Shown: one piece after another, positions 1-8,414 of the stretch
How the letters are laid out: every line of letters begins with the position of its first letter
How positions within the stretch are numbered: position 1 is the stretch's first letter
From: an uncultured Collinsella sp.
GTDB lineage: Bacteria; Actinomycetota; Coriobacteriia; Coriobacteriales; Coriobacteriaceae
Assembly (NCBI GenBank): GCA_900541145.1
Contig: UQIH01000006.1
Location: forward strand, 34,331 to 98,330
DNA: 64,000 nt
Direction: 5' to 3'
Program-made: the position numbers and the translations under genes
The notes under the pieces: model-generated
What the model was told of the DNA's origin: nothing
Database searches by the model: none
What the model saw: only the letters and a program-made list of their open reading frames with translations

Positions 1-274
1 GCGTCTCGGGATGCATGAGGATGGTGCCCTCGGCGATGGCGATGCGATGGGTCTCGGCCTTGTCGGACACGTCGACCATGCGCACCTCGCCCTTGGCGTC
101 CACGTGCGTCAGCTCGTCGCGACGGGCGTCGCGGGCGGGCTCGGCGGCAGCGCTGGTAGTCGGCTGCGCGGACGCGTCGGCGTTGCCAGCATTCGCCGCA
201 GCCGTGGCTTTGTGGGCAGACATCGCGGCCCTGCGAGCGGCCTTGGTGGCATCGGCGTACCTGCTCTTGGCCAT
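1..274 (-). CDS. moaC: MoaC, cyclic pyranopterin monophosphate synthase (partial, N-terminal part)
   Basis: MoaC converts the MoaA product into cyclic pyranopterin monophosphate in molybdenum cofactor synthesis. The first 91 codons are in the window. After about 50 residues rich in Ala, Lys and Arg, which are not part of the usual family core, the protein reads LTHVDAKGEVRMVDVSDKAE, the classic opening of MoaC, and continues with a VAEG-like stretch (IAIAEGTILMHPET). The catalytic half lies beyond the left edge. The ATG at 274-272 is preceded by GGAGG at good spacing and follows the moaA stop by four bases, so the two genes are translationally linked. The long N-terminal extension is the only oddity. 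Confidence 0.88.
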   Translation of the reverse strand, partial: MAKSRYADATKAARRAAMSAHKATAAANAGNADASAQPTTSAAAEPARDARRDELTHVDAKGEVRMVDVSDKAETHRIAIAEGTILMHPET

Positions 275-278
275 ATGA

Positions 279-1334
279 TCATCCTCCGATTTGGGACATA
301 AATCGTTGCGTGCCCTCAATTATCGCGTGTTCCTGCGGTTTGTGGGCCACGGCATCGCGCCAAATCGAAAGTACCTGCATATCATCACCACGGCGCAGCG
401 CCTCACGCACCGAATACTCGGCATCGCTAAACAGGCACGGACGCACGTTGCCGTCTGCCGTCAGGCGCAGACGGTTGCAATTCGCGCAAAAATGGTTGGA
501 CATGGCGCTGATGAAGCCAACCGTTCCCGCCGCGCCCGGAAAGTGCCAGTAGCGCGCGGGGCCCGCACCGGCAGGAGCGTCGCTGATGTTGAGCGGCTCG
601 AGCTCGCCCAGTCCCGCCGCGGCGGCCCCGGCATTGATGCGCGCCCGCAGCTCGTCGCTCGGCACGGTATCGCTCGCGTCCCACAGCTCGGGATTGAGTG
701 TGGGCGCATGCGGGTCCACAGCGCAATGCGAGCTCGTGCGCTCGTCGCCGATGGGCATGTATTCGATAAAGCGCAGGTGGATGGGGCGGTCGAGCGTGAG
801 CCGCGCGAGGGCCGCCACGTCCTGGTTGAGCCGGCGCACAACAACGCAGTTGACCTTAACGGGCTCAAAACCCCAAGCCAGCGCCGCGTCGATGCCGGCC
901 ATGGTCTGCTCGAGTCGACCCAGGCGCGTGATCTTTCCAAAGAGCGTAGGGTCGAGCGTGTCGAGCGAAATGTTGACGCGGTTAAGCCCAGCATCTTTGA
1001 GCTGCGGCGCCAGCTTGGGCAGCAGGGCGCCGTTGGTGGTGAGCGAGATGTCCTCGATCTGCGGAATCGCGCGGATGTCACGAATGAGCGGGATGATACG
1101 GCGGCTGACCAGCGGCTCGCCGCCCGTCAGGCGCACGCGGCGAATGCCCTCCCCCGCCACCAAGCGCACAAAGCGGGCGATTTCCTCGGCACTGAGCAGC
1201 TCGTCGTGCGCGCGGGGCGCCACGCCATCGGCCGGCATGCAGTAAATGCAGCGGAAATTGCACTTGTCGGTAACGGCAATGCGCAGGTAGTTGATATCGC
1301 GGCCAAAGCCGTCATGTTGCACGTGCCCGTTCAC
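279..1334 (-). CDS. moaA: MoaA, GTP 3',8-cyclase (radical SAM)
   Basis: Radical-SAM enzyme that rearranges GTP in the first step of molybdenum cofactor synthesis. The N-terminal cluster motif CNFRCIYC (Cys25, Cys29, Cys32) binds the SAM-linked 4Fe-4S cluster; the C-terminal CANC...C pattern binds the second cluster that holds GTP, and the protein ends in the Gly-Gly pair needed by MoaA. The 351-residue length fits the family. Translation most likely starts at a GTG with GGGGAGG upstream. moaC follows after four bases, so this is a moaAC operon that continues left of the window. Confidence 0.95.
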   Translation of the reverse strand: MNGHVQHDGFGRDINYLRIAVTDKCNFRCIYCMPADGVAPRAHDELLSAEEIARFVRLVAGEGIRRVRLTGGEPLVSRRIIPLIRDIRAIPQIEDISLTTNGALLPKLAPQLKDAGLNRVNISLDTLDPTLFGKITRLGRLEQTMAGIDAALAWGFEPVKVNCVVVRRLNQDVAALARLTLDRPIHLRFIEYMPIGDERTSSHCAVDPHAPTLNPELWDASDTVPSDELRARINAGAAAAGLGELEPLNISDAPAGAGPARYWHFPGAAGTVGFISAMSNHFCANCNRLRLTADGNVRPCLFSDAEYSVREALRRGDDMQVLSIWRDAVAHKPQEHAIIEGTQRFMSQIGG

Positions 1335-1465
1335 GCAGCCCTCCCCTCACGCGGCGTTTTATTCTTCGGAAAACATAATACCCCACGAGAGAATCACGCC
1401 GACACCCGTACGACAGGACAGGTCGCTTCGAGCAAGACCGGCTTCCCAAGCCCATCCTCAGCATA

Positions 1466-1532
1466 CAAACCATCACAACACTCGATGCTTTTCCCGATTT
1501 TGGCGAAAACCGTCGAATGTTGTGATGGTTTG
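1466..1532. repeat. Palindromic REP-like element, copy 1
   Basis: A 67-base imperfect palindrome whose ends read CAAACCATCACAAC and GTTGTGATGGTTTG. The 16-bp inner arm has one mismatch on the plus strand that becomes a U.G wobble if the minus strand is transcribed. A near-identical copy in the same orientation lies at 2709-2773, so the two bracket the gene at 1570-2607. Weak terminator activity is possible, but there is no clear T tract. Confidence 0.8.
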
Positions 1533-1569
1533 CCTGCCCACGGTACCCCGTAGAAGGACCAAAGCACCC

Positions 1570-2607
1570 CTAAAGGCCGCCGTCCCAGTGCCGAATCACG
1601 AATTCTCGCAGGTCGTTCTGACGTTTCTGGAACGCTTCGCTTCGGTCGCACTTAAGGCCCATAGCGAGCGCGATGGCGTTCATCGCCCGATGCAATTGCA
1701 GCTGATGGGCAAACTGAGTCCCGGTGAGGACGATCATCTTAAAGCCCAGTGCGCTCAGCACGGTCATGCGCTCCGCATCCGACGCGCTGCGCTGTTTATC
1801 AAGATGGTCCGAGCCGTTGTATTCAATCCCCGTACCGCTCGCAGGCGCATATACGTCGATCTCGAAATACCCGGCCTTTGCGAGATACTTGAACTCGTTG
1901 GGAACATCGACCCGATGGTTGAGCTCGATCTTGGCGTATCCCAGCCCTCCCTGGGAACGTTTTGCTACGACCATGATTGCGGCGGCCGTCTCCATTGGCG
2001 ACCGCGCGCCATCGTGCACGCGCCTGAGCACGGCAGCCGCGCGTATGGCCCCCTGACGAGATCGGTTCTCATTGCAATAAGCAATCAAGCCGGCAACGGT
2101 ATACCTCTGCCCCATCTCGATATAATCGCCTGTCGACAGATGATTCAAATGGTATCGGGCGCAGATTTCGTAGCCATATTCCAGCTGCTCGGGCTCACTC
2201 ATCCACGAACCCGCCTGGACAAAGCACATGGCCTCATCAACCACCAGAAGGCCCTCCGCCACCTCGATAAGATGGCCTGGAGGCACCGGCGCCCCAAACA
2301 CGTGGCACCTAAATCCAGCCGGCGTCGAGCGCTCAAAATCAAAGTTGACGAGCGTGTCGATATGATCGAGCTCTTCTCGTGGAATACCAAGCGAAACCAG
2401 ATAGTCGGTAACGATCCCAACTGCCGTTGAAGCCCTCAGCCCCTTGGCATCGAGTCCCAATTTGGGCAGGTCCGCAGTCGGCTCCGCCTCGTTAGCAAGC
2501 GAGTCCTCATCGTATAGGCTGCTTGCTCGCGAGAGCGGCTCGGATGGGCGCGCCACGTTGTGGTACAGCCAGGCGGTCTTATGGGACAGGACGATCGGCA
2601 GGTCCAT
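1570..2607 (-). CDS. AbiEi-like / DUF559-type protein (putative nuclease-fold C-terminus)
   Basis: A 345-residue protein of a type common in Actinobacteria. The N-terminal third (PIVLSHKTAWLYH near residues 4-16) resembles the domain seen in AbiEi-like antitoxins. The C-terminal third has EIDVYAPASGTGIEYNG followed by H, D, R and VLSALGF...VLT, the pattern of DUF559/Vsr-like proteins that share the PD-(D/E)XK fold; the usual E-x-K/D position is E-Y-N here, so catalysis is doubtful. The ATG has GGAGGGCTC in front. It lies between two copies of a palindromic repeat, as if carried as a cassette. No partner toxin is visible next to it. The function is unproven; the family link is from pattern recognition only. 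Confidence 0.6.
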   Translation of the reverse strand: MDLPIVLSHKTAWLYHNVARPSEPLSRASSLYDEDSLANEAEPTADLPKLGLDAKGLRASTAVGIVTDYLVSLGIPREELDHIDTLVNFDFERSTPAGFRCHVFGAPVPPGHLIEVAEGLLVVDEAMCFVQAGSWMSEPEQLEYGYEICARYHLNHLSTGDYIEMGQRYTVAGLIAYCNENRSRQGAIRAAAVLRRVHDGARSPMETAAAIMVVAKRSQGGLGYAKIELNHRVDVPNEFKYLAKAGYFEIDVYAPASGTGIEYNGSDHLDKQRSASDAERMTVLSALGFKMIVLTGTQFAHQLQLHRAMNAIALAMGLKCDRSEAFQKRQNDLREFVIRHWDGGL

Positions 2608-2708
2608 GAGCCCTCCAATGGAGTCGGATAACCAACCTTATTCCCCTGCCCACGGGTCTGCACACCTTCGTGCACAAGAAAGCGATTCCACCCGGTCGAG
2701 TGGCAGAA

Positions 2709-2773
2709 AAACCATCACAACATTCGATGCTTTTCCCGATTTTGGCAAAAAACGCCGAATGTTGTGATGGTTT
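2709..2773. repeat. Palindromic REP-like element, copy 2
   Basis: Second copy of the element at 1466-1532, in the same orientation. The 15-bp core stem CCATCACAACATTCG / CGAATGTTGTGATGG is perfect here. The loop shares GATGCTTTTCCCGATTTTGG with copy 1. Confidence 0.8.
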
Positions 2774-2822
2774 GAGACGAGGTGAGGAACACGGAGGGGT
2801 CAAAGCATCGTGCTCGAACGGG

Positions 2823-4721
2823 TTAATCCAGCTCTTTTAAGCCATGCGCCAGCTGCCAGTACTCGCCGTGCTGGGCGAGCAGCTCTTCGTGCGTGCCGCG
2901 CTCGATGATGCGGCCGTGTTCGAGGACCATGATGGCGTCGGCGTCGCGGACAGTGGACAGGCGGTGCGCGATCATAAACGTGGTGCGACCGCGCATGATG
3001 CGGTCCATACCGCGCTCGATGAGCTTTTCGGTACGCGTGTCGATGGAACTCGTGGCCTCGTCCAGGATGAGCACCGGCGGATCGGCGACGGCCACGCGCG
3101 CGATGGCGAGCAGCTGACGCTGACCCTGCGACAGGTTGGCGCCGTCGGCCGTGACCGGTGTGTCGTAGCCCCGCGGCAGGCGGCGGATAAACGAGTCGGC
3201 GCAGGCGGCCTCGGCAGCGGCGCGCACCTCCTCGTCGGTCGCGTCGAGCTTGCCAAAGCGGATGTTCTGCGCAATGGTGCCGCTAAACAGGTGCGTGTCC
3301 TGCAGCACAATGCCGAGCGACCCGCGCAGGCTGGCCTTGGCAATGTGCTTGACGTCGATGCCGTCGTACGTGATCTCGCCGTCATCGACCTCGTAGAAGC
3401 GGTTGATGAGGTTGGTAATGGTCGTCTTGCCGGCGCCCGTGGAGCCCACAAACGCAATCTTTTGCCCCGGCTTGGCAAACAGGTTGAGGTCTGTGAGCAC
3501 GCGGGTGCCCGGCACGTAGGAAAAGTCCACGGCATGGAAGCGCACGTCTCCGGCAAGCGGAACCAAGCCGCACGTGAGCTCGGTACCGTCGGCGGCCACC
3601 GCGCGGCCCGACTCATCAACGGCAGCCACATTATGCAGATGCCCGTACGCGCCCACGCCCTGGCCCTCGGGAATCTTCCATGCCCACGCGGCGTCGCCCG
3701 TCTGCACCAGCTCCACGCAGCCCTCGTCCACCTCGGGCTCAAGGTCCATGGCGGCAAACAGGCGCTCGGCACCGGCCAGCGCGTTGAGCAAGAAGTTGCC
3801 GAGCTGCGTAAACTGGTTGATGGGCATGGCGGCCTGGCGCACAAAGACCAGGTAGCTTGCAAGTGCGCCCACATCGGCGAGTCCCTTGATGCAGAGCATG
3901 CCGCCCGCCACGGCGACGATGGCATAGTTGACGTAGCCAATCACGACGGTCATGGGCACCATGGAGTTGGCATAGCTCACGGCGGCGGTACCGGTGCGGC
4001 GAAGCTCGTCGTTGCGGCAGGTGAAGCCGGCGACATTCGCTGCCTCACGGTTAAAGACCTTGATGACCTTTTGGCCCGAGACCATTTCTTCGATATATCC
4101 GTCCAGGTCGCCAAGCGATGCCTGCTGGGCGGCAAAGAAGCGCTTAGAGCGCGCGCCCGAGTAGCGCGCATACAGCACAATGGCCGCATCGCACACGAGC
4201 GTGATAATCGTGAGCTGCCAGTTAAGGATGATGAGCATGGCCGTGGTGCCCACAACCTGAATGGCGGCCTGAATCACGTTGGCAAAGCTGTTGTTGAGCG
4301 CCTCGGAGACAGTGTCGACGTCATTGGTGAAAAAGCTCATGATGTCGCCCGAGCGCGTGCTGTCAAAATAACTGAGCGGCAGCGTCTGGATGTGCGCGAA
4401 CAGGTCGCGGCGAATATCGGACACCACGCGTTGGGCCGCGCACACCATGATCTGCGAGTAGCCCAGGGCCGAAAGCACGCCCGCGGCGTAGATGATCGCC
4501 GTCAGGATGACCTGCTTGGCGAGCAGTTCCTCCCCGCCCGTAGCCAAGCCGTTAACGATGGGGCGCACCATGTAGGTGCCGGCGAGGCTCGCGATGGCGG
4601 CGACGGAGGCGAGCACGCCCACCGCGAGCAACGAGAACTTGGCATGCCCCATGTAGGAGAGCAGGCGGCGCACGGTGCGCTTGAGGTCGGCCGGGCGTGC
4701 TTGGGCTGCGGTCTTAGGCAT
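2823..4721 (-). CDS. ABC exporter subunit with canonical ATPase site
   Basis: Fused membrane-ATPase half-transporter of 632 residues, partner of the gene just upstream (4714-6543). Six membrane segments occupy roughly residues 20-310. The ATPase domain has Walker A GSTGAGKTT (near 424), signature LSQGQRQ (near 530), Walker B VLILDEATS with the catalytic Glu, and the switch His in IAHR. About 60 residues rich in Gly and Ala are inserted between membrane and ATPase domains. The ATG at 4721 overlaps the upstream stop by eight bases and is preceded by GGAAGGGGGTG, so the two subunits are coupled. The substrate is unknown; multidrug-like export is an inference from family. Confidence 0.9.
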   Translation of the reverse strand: MPKTAAQARPADLKRTVRRLLSYMGHAKFSLLAVGVLASVAAIASLAGTYMVRPIVNGLATGGEELLAKQVILTAIIYAAGVLSALGYSQIMVCAAQRVVSDIRRDLFAHIQTLPLSYFDSTRSGDIMSFFTNDVDTVSEALNNSFANVIQAAIQVVGTTAMLIILNWQLTIITLVCDAAIVLYARYSGARSKRFFAAQQASLGDLDGYIEEMVSGQKVIKVFNREAANVAGFTCRNDELRRTGTAAVSYANSMVPMTVVIGYVNYAIVAVAGGMLCIKGLADVGALASYLVFVRQAAMPINQFTQLGNFLLNALAGAERLFAAMDLEPEVDEGCVELVQTGDAAWAWKIPEGQGVGAYGHLHNVAAVDESGRAVAADGTELTCGLVPLAGDVRFHAVDFSYVPGTRVLTDLNLFAKPGQKIAFVGSTGAGKTTITNLINRFYEVDDGEITYDGIDVKHIAKASLRGSLGIVLQDTHLFSGTIAQNIRFGKLDATDEEVRAAAEAACADSFIRRLPRGYDTPVTADGANLSQGQRQLLAIARVAVADPPVLILDEATSSIDTRTEKLIERGMDRIMRGRTTFMIAHRLSTVRDADAIMVLEHGRIIERGTHEELLAQHGEYWQLAHGLKELD

Positions 4722-6543
4722 GGCGCTCACCCCCTTCCAAGGGCGATCCTCCGGGGACGGAGGAAAACGGATCATTCGCGCAACCATCGTCGCTGCCGTC
4801 GCCGGCGTCCGCGTTCCCCGCAAACTCCATCTGCGAGGCGTAAATCTCCTGGTAGATGTTGTCGCCCGCCAGCAGCTCCTCGTGCGTGCCCACGCCGTGG
4901 ACACGACCGTCGTCCAACACCACAATGCGATCGGCATCCATGACGCTCGCGATACGCTGGGCGATGATGAGCACGGTCGTATCGGAAATCCGAGCGATGT
5001 GCTCGCGAATCTTAGCGTCGGTCGCCATATCGACCGCGCTGGTGGAGTCATCAAAAATGAGCACGCGCGGATGCTTGAGCAGCGTGCGCGCGATGCACAG
5101 GCGTTGCTTCTGGCCACCCGAAACACCAGCGCCGCCTTGGCCCAACTCGCCGTCCAGCCCGCCGATGCGATCAAGGAACTCGTCCACGCACGCCGCGCGG
5201 CAAGCCGCGAGGAGTTCATCGTCCGACGCCTGCGGATTGCCCCACTGCAGGTTCTCGCGCACGGTACCCGTAAACAGCACGTTCTTTTGCAGCACAATGC
5301 CCACGGCGTCGCGTAGGGTCGCGAGGTCGTAGTCACGCACGTCACGTCCGCCCACAAGCACGGCGCCCTCGGTAGCGTCGTACAGGCGCGCAATCAGCTG
5401 CACAAGTGAGCTCTTGCCCGAGCCCGTGCCGCCGAGGATGCCCACCGTCGAGCCGCTCTCGATGCGAAGGTCGATATGCTCGAGCACATCCTCGGCTGCA
5501 TCCGCGCGGTATTTAAAGGAAACGTCGCGAAACTCGATACTGCCGTCCGCTGGCGCCGCAGTCGCGAGGTCTCCCGCAGGGTTGGCGATAAAGGGCTCCT
5601 CATCGAGCACCTCTGCGATACGGCCCACACTCGTGAGAGCGCGCGTGAGCAGCAAAAACACGTTGGAAATCATCATGAGCGAGTTCATAATCAGCAGCAC
5701 GTAGCTCATAAAGCCCGTGAGCGAGCCCACGCCCAGCTTGCCGGCGAGAATCATGCGGCCGCCAATCCACAGGATGGAGAGCGCAGCCACGTACATCGAC
5801 AGCTGAAACACCGGCAGGTTGAGCACCGCGCTGCCAAAGGTCTTTGTCGCAGTGCGCGCGAGCTCGGTATTGACGGTGTCGAACTTGGCCTCCTCGTGCT
5901 CGGTACGAACGTAGGCCTTGACGGCACGCACGGCGGTGAGGTCTTCCTGTACCACGCCGTTGAGGTGGTCCATCGAGGTCTGGAGTTGGCGGTAGAGCGG
6001 ACTGACGCGATAGGTGATGGCGCCCAGTACGATTCCCAGCACGGGCAAGATGATCGCAAAGACGGTGGCGAGCGGGCGCGACAGCATCAGCGCGTAGATA
6101 AGGCCGACGATAAGCGTCACCGGGCCGCGCACCATAGGGCGAAAGCCGTTGCCCACAGCATTTTGGATAACGGTGATGTCCGTGGTCATGCGGGTGACGA
6201 GCGAGCTGGCGTCGTAGTTGTCCAGGTTGCCAAAGGCGAGCGTTTGAATCTTTTTGCACTCGGCCTCGCGCAGGTTAGCGCCTAGGCCCGAGGCAACGCG
6301 GGCGGACGTGCGGGCATAACCCAAGCCCAGTACCAGCGAAAGCGCAGCGCACACCAACATGTACGCGCCCTGCAGCAGCATGTAGTTGATATCACCCGCA
6401 GGCACGCCCACATCGATGATGTTGGCCATGATGACCGGGATAAACAGTTCGAGCACCGTCTCGACCGACACAAAGAACACGCCGAGGATGGCATCGCGAC
6501 GGTATGCCCCTAGATAGGAAAACAGTATTTTGAGATTGCGCAC
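4714..6543 (-). CDS. ABC exporter subunit with degenerate ATPase site
   Basis: First gene of a two-gene operon encoding a heterodimeric type IV ABC exporter. Walker A is GGTGSGKSS (near residue 368) and the signature is VSGGQKQ. Walker B reads LIFDDSTS, with Asp in place of the catalytic Glu, and the switch region reads IAQR, with Gln in place of His. This is the hallmark of the inactive site in heterodimers such as TM287/288 and BmrCD, while the partner keeps both residues. The start is a GTG with GGGGGTT upstream. The last 20 or so residues are encoded partly by a dispersed intergenic repeat. Confidence 0.92.
   Translation of the reverse strand: MRNLKILFSYLGAYRRDAILGVFFVSVETVLELFIPVIMANIIDVGVPAGDINYMLLQGAYMLVCAALSLVLGLGYARTSARVASGLGANLREAECKKIQTLAFGNLDNYDASSLVTRMTTDITVIQNAVGNGFRPMVRGPVTLIVGLIYALMLSRPLATVFAIILPVLGIVLGAITYRVSPLYRQLQTSMDHLNGVVQEDLTAVRAVKAYVRTEHEEAKFDTVNTELARTATKTFGSAVLNLPVFQLSMYVAALSILWIGGRMILAGKLGVGSLTGFMSYVLLIMNSLMMISNVFLLLTRALTSVGRIAEVLDEEPFIANPAGDLATAAPADGSIEFRDVSFKYRADAAEDVLEHIDLRIESGSTVGILGGTGSGKSSLVQLIARLYDATEGAVLVGGRDVRDYDLATLRDAVGIVLQKNVLFTGTVRENLQWGNPQASDDELLAACRAACVDEFLDRIGGLDGELGQGGAGVSGGQKQRLCIARTLLKHPRVLIFDDSTSAVDMATDAKIREHIARISDTTVLIIAQRIASVMDADRIVVLDDGRVHGVGTHEELLAGDNIYQEIYASQMEFAGNADAGDGSDDGCANDPFSSVPGGSPLEGGERHA
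4753..4774. repeat. Half copy of the 31-bp dispersed palindrome, inside a coding sequence
   Basis: These 22 bases match the GGGGACGGAGG...ACGGATCA half of palindromes at 10989-11019 and 38020-38050. Here it lies in the last codons of the ABC subunit gene and contributes the residues NDPFSSVP. Confidence 0.7.
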
Positions 6544-6730
6544 GCAGGTTCAACCCCCATCAAACGTTGTTCGCAAACGCACGTATTATTGCGCGCCGAA
6601 TAATGGTGTCAAGTATTCCGAAATCGTTTTCTGCAAGGTTAGCGCCGGCGGCGAGTTCTCGTGACGTGTGTCCATATTCGCTCGGAATAATGGTGCGCGA
6701 GACTTTTTCGCCCCACTGTCGACACAAACC

Positions 6731-6761
6731 TTGACTCTACAATCGTTGTAGGGTTTTCACT
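6731..6761 (+). promoter_or_regulatory. MerR-type promoter with dyad operator for the MATE gene
   Basis: TTGACT at 6731-6736 and TTCACT at 6756-6761 are separated by 19 bases, the over-long spacing typical of promoters activated by MerR-family proteins. The spacer contains the perfect dyad CTACAA-TCG-TTGTAG (6737-6751). The MATE gene starts 40 bases downstream. No MerR gene is in the window. Confidence 0.55.
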
Positions 6762-6801
6762 ACACTGGTACGTAAACAAACCCAGCCAGAAAGCCCCGCC
6801 C

Positions 6802-8148
6802 ATGGAACACGACCTCACACGCGGCAATGTCCTTAAGACCATCGCGGTCTTTGCCCTGCCTTATATGCTCTCGTACTTTTTGCAGATGCTCTACGGCATG
6901 GCCGACCTGTACATGATGGGGCAGTTTAGCGGCGCCGCCGGCATCACCGCGGTGGGCAATGGCGCGCAGACGCTCTATATCATTACCGTGACGCTCGTGG
7001 GTCTGGCCATGGGAACGACGGTCATCGTCGGCCACGCCGTGGGCTCGCGCCGCTTCGACCGCGCCGAGACCGCCATCGGCAACACCATCACGCTCTTTAT
7101 GGGCGTCTCGGTGGTGCTGGCCGCTGTCCTGCTCGCGCTTTGCCCGCAGATCGTGGCGCTCATTGGCACGCCGGCCGAGGCAGTCGAAGGCACCGCCGCC
7201 TACCTGCGTATCTGCTTTATGGGCATCCCCTTTATCGCCGCGTACAACATTCTTTCGGCCATCTTTCGCGGGCTGGGAGATTCGCGCTCGCCCATGTACG
7301 TGATCGGCGTGGCATGCATCATCAATATCGCGCTCGACTTTCTGTTCATCGGCCACATGGGGCTCGGCCCCGTGGGCGCGGCGCTCGGCACGGTAACCGC
7401 CCAGACGGCCAGCGTTGCCCTCGCGCTCGTGTGGCTCAAGAGCCGCCGCACGAACATCCACGTTAAGCGCAGCGACCTGCGCCCCCAGCCCGAGGTGCTC
7501 GGCAGCATTCTTAAGATCGGCGTGCCTGTGGCCGTGCAGGACGGCTGCATCCAGGTGGCGTTTATGTTTATCACCGTCATCGCCAACCACCGAGGGCTCG
7601 TCGACGCCGCCGCCGTGGGCCTGGTCGAGAAGATGATCAGCTTTTTGTTCATTGTGCCGAGTTCCATGGGCGCCACCGTCAGCGCGCTCACGGCGCAAAA
7701 CGCCGGCGCGGGCAAGGGCGACCGCGCACGTCAGGTACTCAAAGACGCCATGACGATCTCGGTGGTGTACGGCTGCCTGATCACGGTGCTGATGTGGCTG
7801 GTGGCGCCGGCGTTTATCGGCTTTTTTGCCAAGGACGCCGCGGTGGTCGCTGCCGGCACCGGCTATATGCGCAGCTACATTTTCGATGCAATCTTTGCCG
7901 GCATCCACATTTGCTTTAGCGGCTTTTTCGCTGCATACGGCAAGAGCTACATCGGCTTTGCGCACAACGTGCTGGCCGTGGCGCTCATTCGCGTGCCCGG
8001 CGCTTGGCTGCTGTCGAATGCCTATTCCGATACGCTGTTTCCCATGGGCATCGCCTCGCCGTGCGGTTCGATTTTGTCGGCAGTCATCTGTGTTGTCGCG
8101 TTTACCGTGCTCAACCGACGCGGGGCTTTTGACAAGCTGGCAGCGTAG
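6802..8148 (+). CDS. MATE-family multidrug/sodium antiporter
   Basis: A 448-residue, twelve-segment membrane exporter. The N-terminal MEHDLTRGNVLKTIAVFALP and repeated motifs of the DinF/NorM class (GSR...TAIGN, RGLGDSRSP near residue 155, GATVSALTAQNAGAGKGDRA near 290) place it in the MATE family, which exports cationic drugs or dyes against sodium or protons. It is divergent from the ABC exporter operon, and a MerR-type promoter lies immediately upstream, suggesting induction by a ligand. The site before the ATG (GAAAG) is a weak ribosome binding site. Confidence 0.9.
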   Translation: MEHDLTRGNVLKTIAVFALPYMLSYFLQMLYGMADLYMMGQFSGAAGITAVGNGAQTLYIITVTLVGLAMGTTVIVGHAVGSRRFDRAETAIGNTITLFMGVSVVLAAVLLALCPQIVALIGTPAEAVEGTAAYLRICFMGIPFIAAYNILSAIFRGLGDSRSPMYVIGVACIINIALDFLFIGHMGLGPVGAALGTVTAQTASVALALVWLKSRRTNIHVKRSDLRPQPEVLGSILKIGVPVAVQDGCIQVAFMFITVIANHRGLVDAAAVGLVEKMISFLFIVPSSMGATVSALTAQNAGAGKGDRARQVLKDAMTISVVYGCLITVLMWLVAPAFIGFFAKDAAVVAAGTGYMRSYIFDAIFAGIHICFSGFFAAYGKSYIGFAHNVLAVALIRVPGAWLLSNAYSDTLFPMGIASPCGSILSAVICVVAFTVLNRRGAFDKLAA

Positions 8149-8150
8149 CG

Positions 8151-8243
8151 GGGCAACGCGAAATCGCCCCCATCGACGACATCATCAGCGACGATCCCAC
8201 AACCTACGTGACGCAGATCACGATGCCTGTATCGCTAGGCTAG
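8151..8243 (+). pseudogene. Possible remnant of a regulator C-terminus
   Basis: Directly after the MATE stop, a different frame reads QREIAPIDDIISDDP and then TTYVTQITMPVSLG before a stop codon. This resembles the last strand of GyrI-like effector domains at the end of MerR or AraC regulators. It has no start or upstream domain. It would fit loss of the regulator that once used the promoter at 6731-6761. The identification is tentative. Confidence 0.3.
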
Positions 8244-8414
8244 ACCGAGCCTCGTCTCCAGCTCGGTCAACGCCTCAAAAGCATCGCGAGACACACCTGC
8301 CAAGCGCTCACGTTCCGCAATGCGAATTCGCGCCATCAGGTGCTCTTTTGCCTGCCCTTGGGCGTGCTTCGTGCGCCCTTCCGCCTGCGAGCAATTGCGA
8401 TTCTCTATATCCAT
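8235..8414 (-). CDS. Small protein (59 residues) overlapping the end of ligA
   Basis: The ATG at 8414-8412 shares one base with the ligA TAA stop, so it is probably translated by coupling. The product starts MDIENRNCSQAEGRTKHAQG and continues as a charged, likely helical stretch ending in ALTELETRLGLA. No family is recognised and there is no membrane segment or signal peptide. The overlap with ligA and the sensible codon content argue that it is real. No toxin or antitoxin partner is adjacent. Confidence 0.5.
   Translation of the reverse strand: MDIENRNCSQAEGRTKHAQGQAKEHLMARIRIAERERLAGVSRDAFEALTELETRLGLA

Noticed and set aside
1335..1465. Possible molybdenum cofactor riboswitch before moaA
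   Set aside because: No arrangement of conserved helices could be recognised; only a short inverted repeat is seen.
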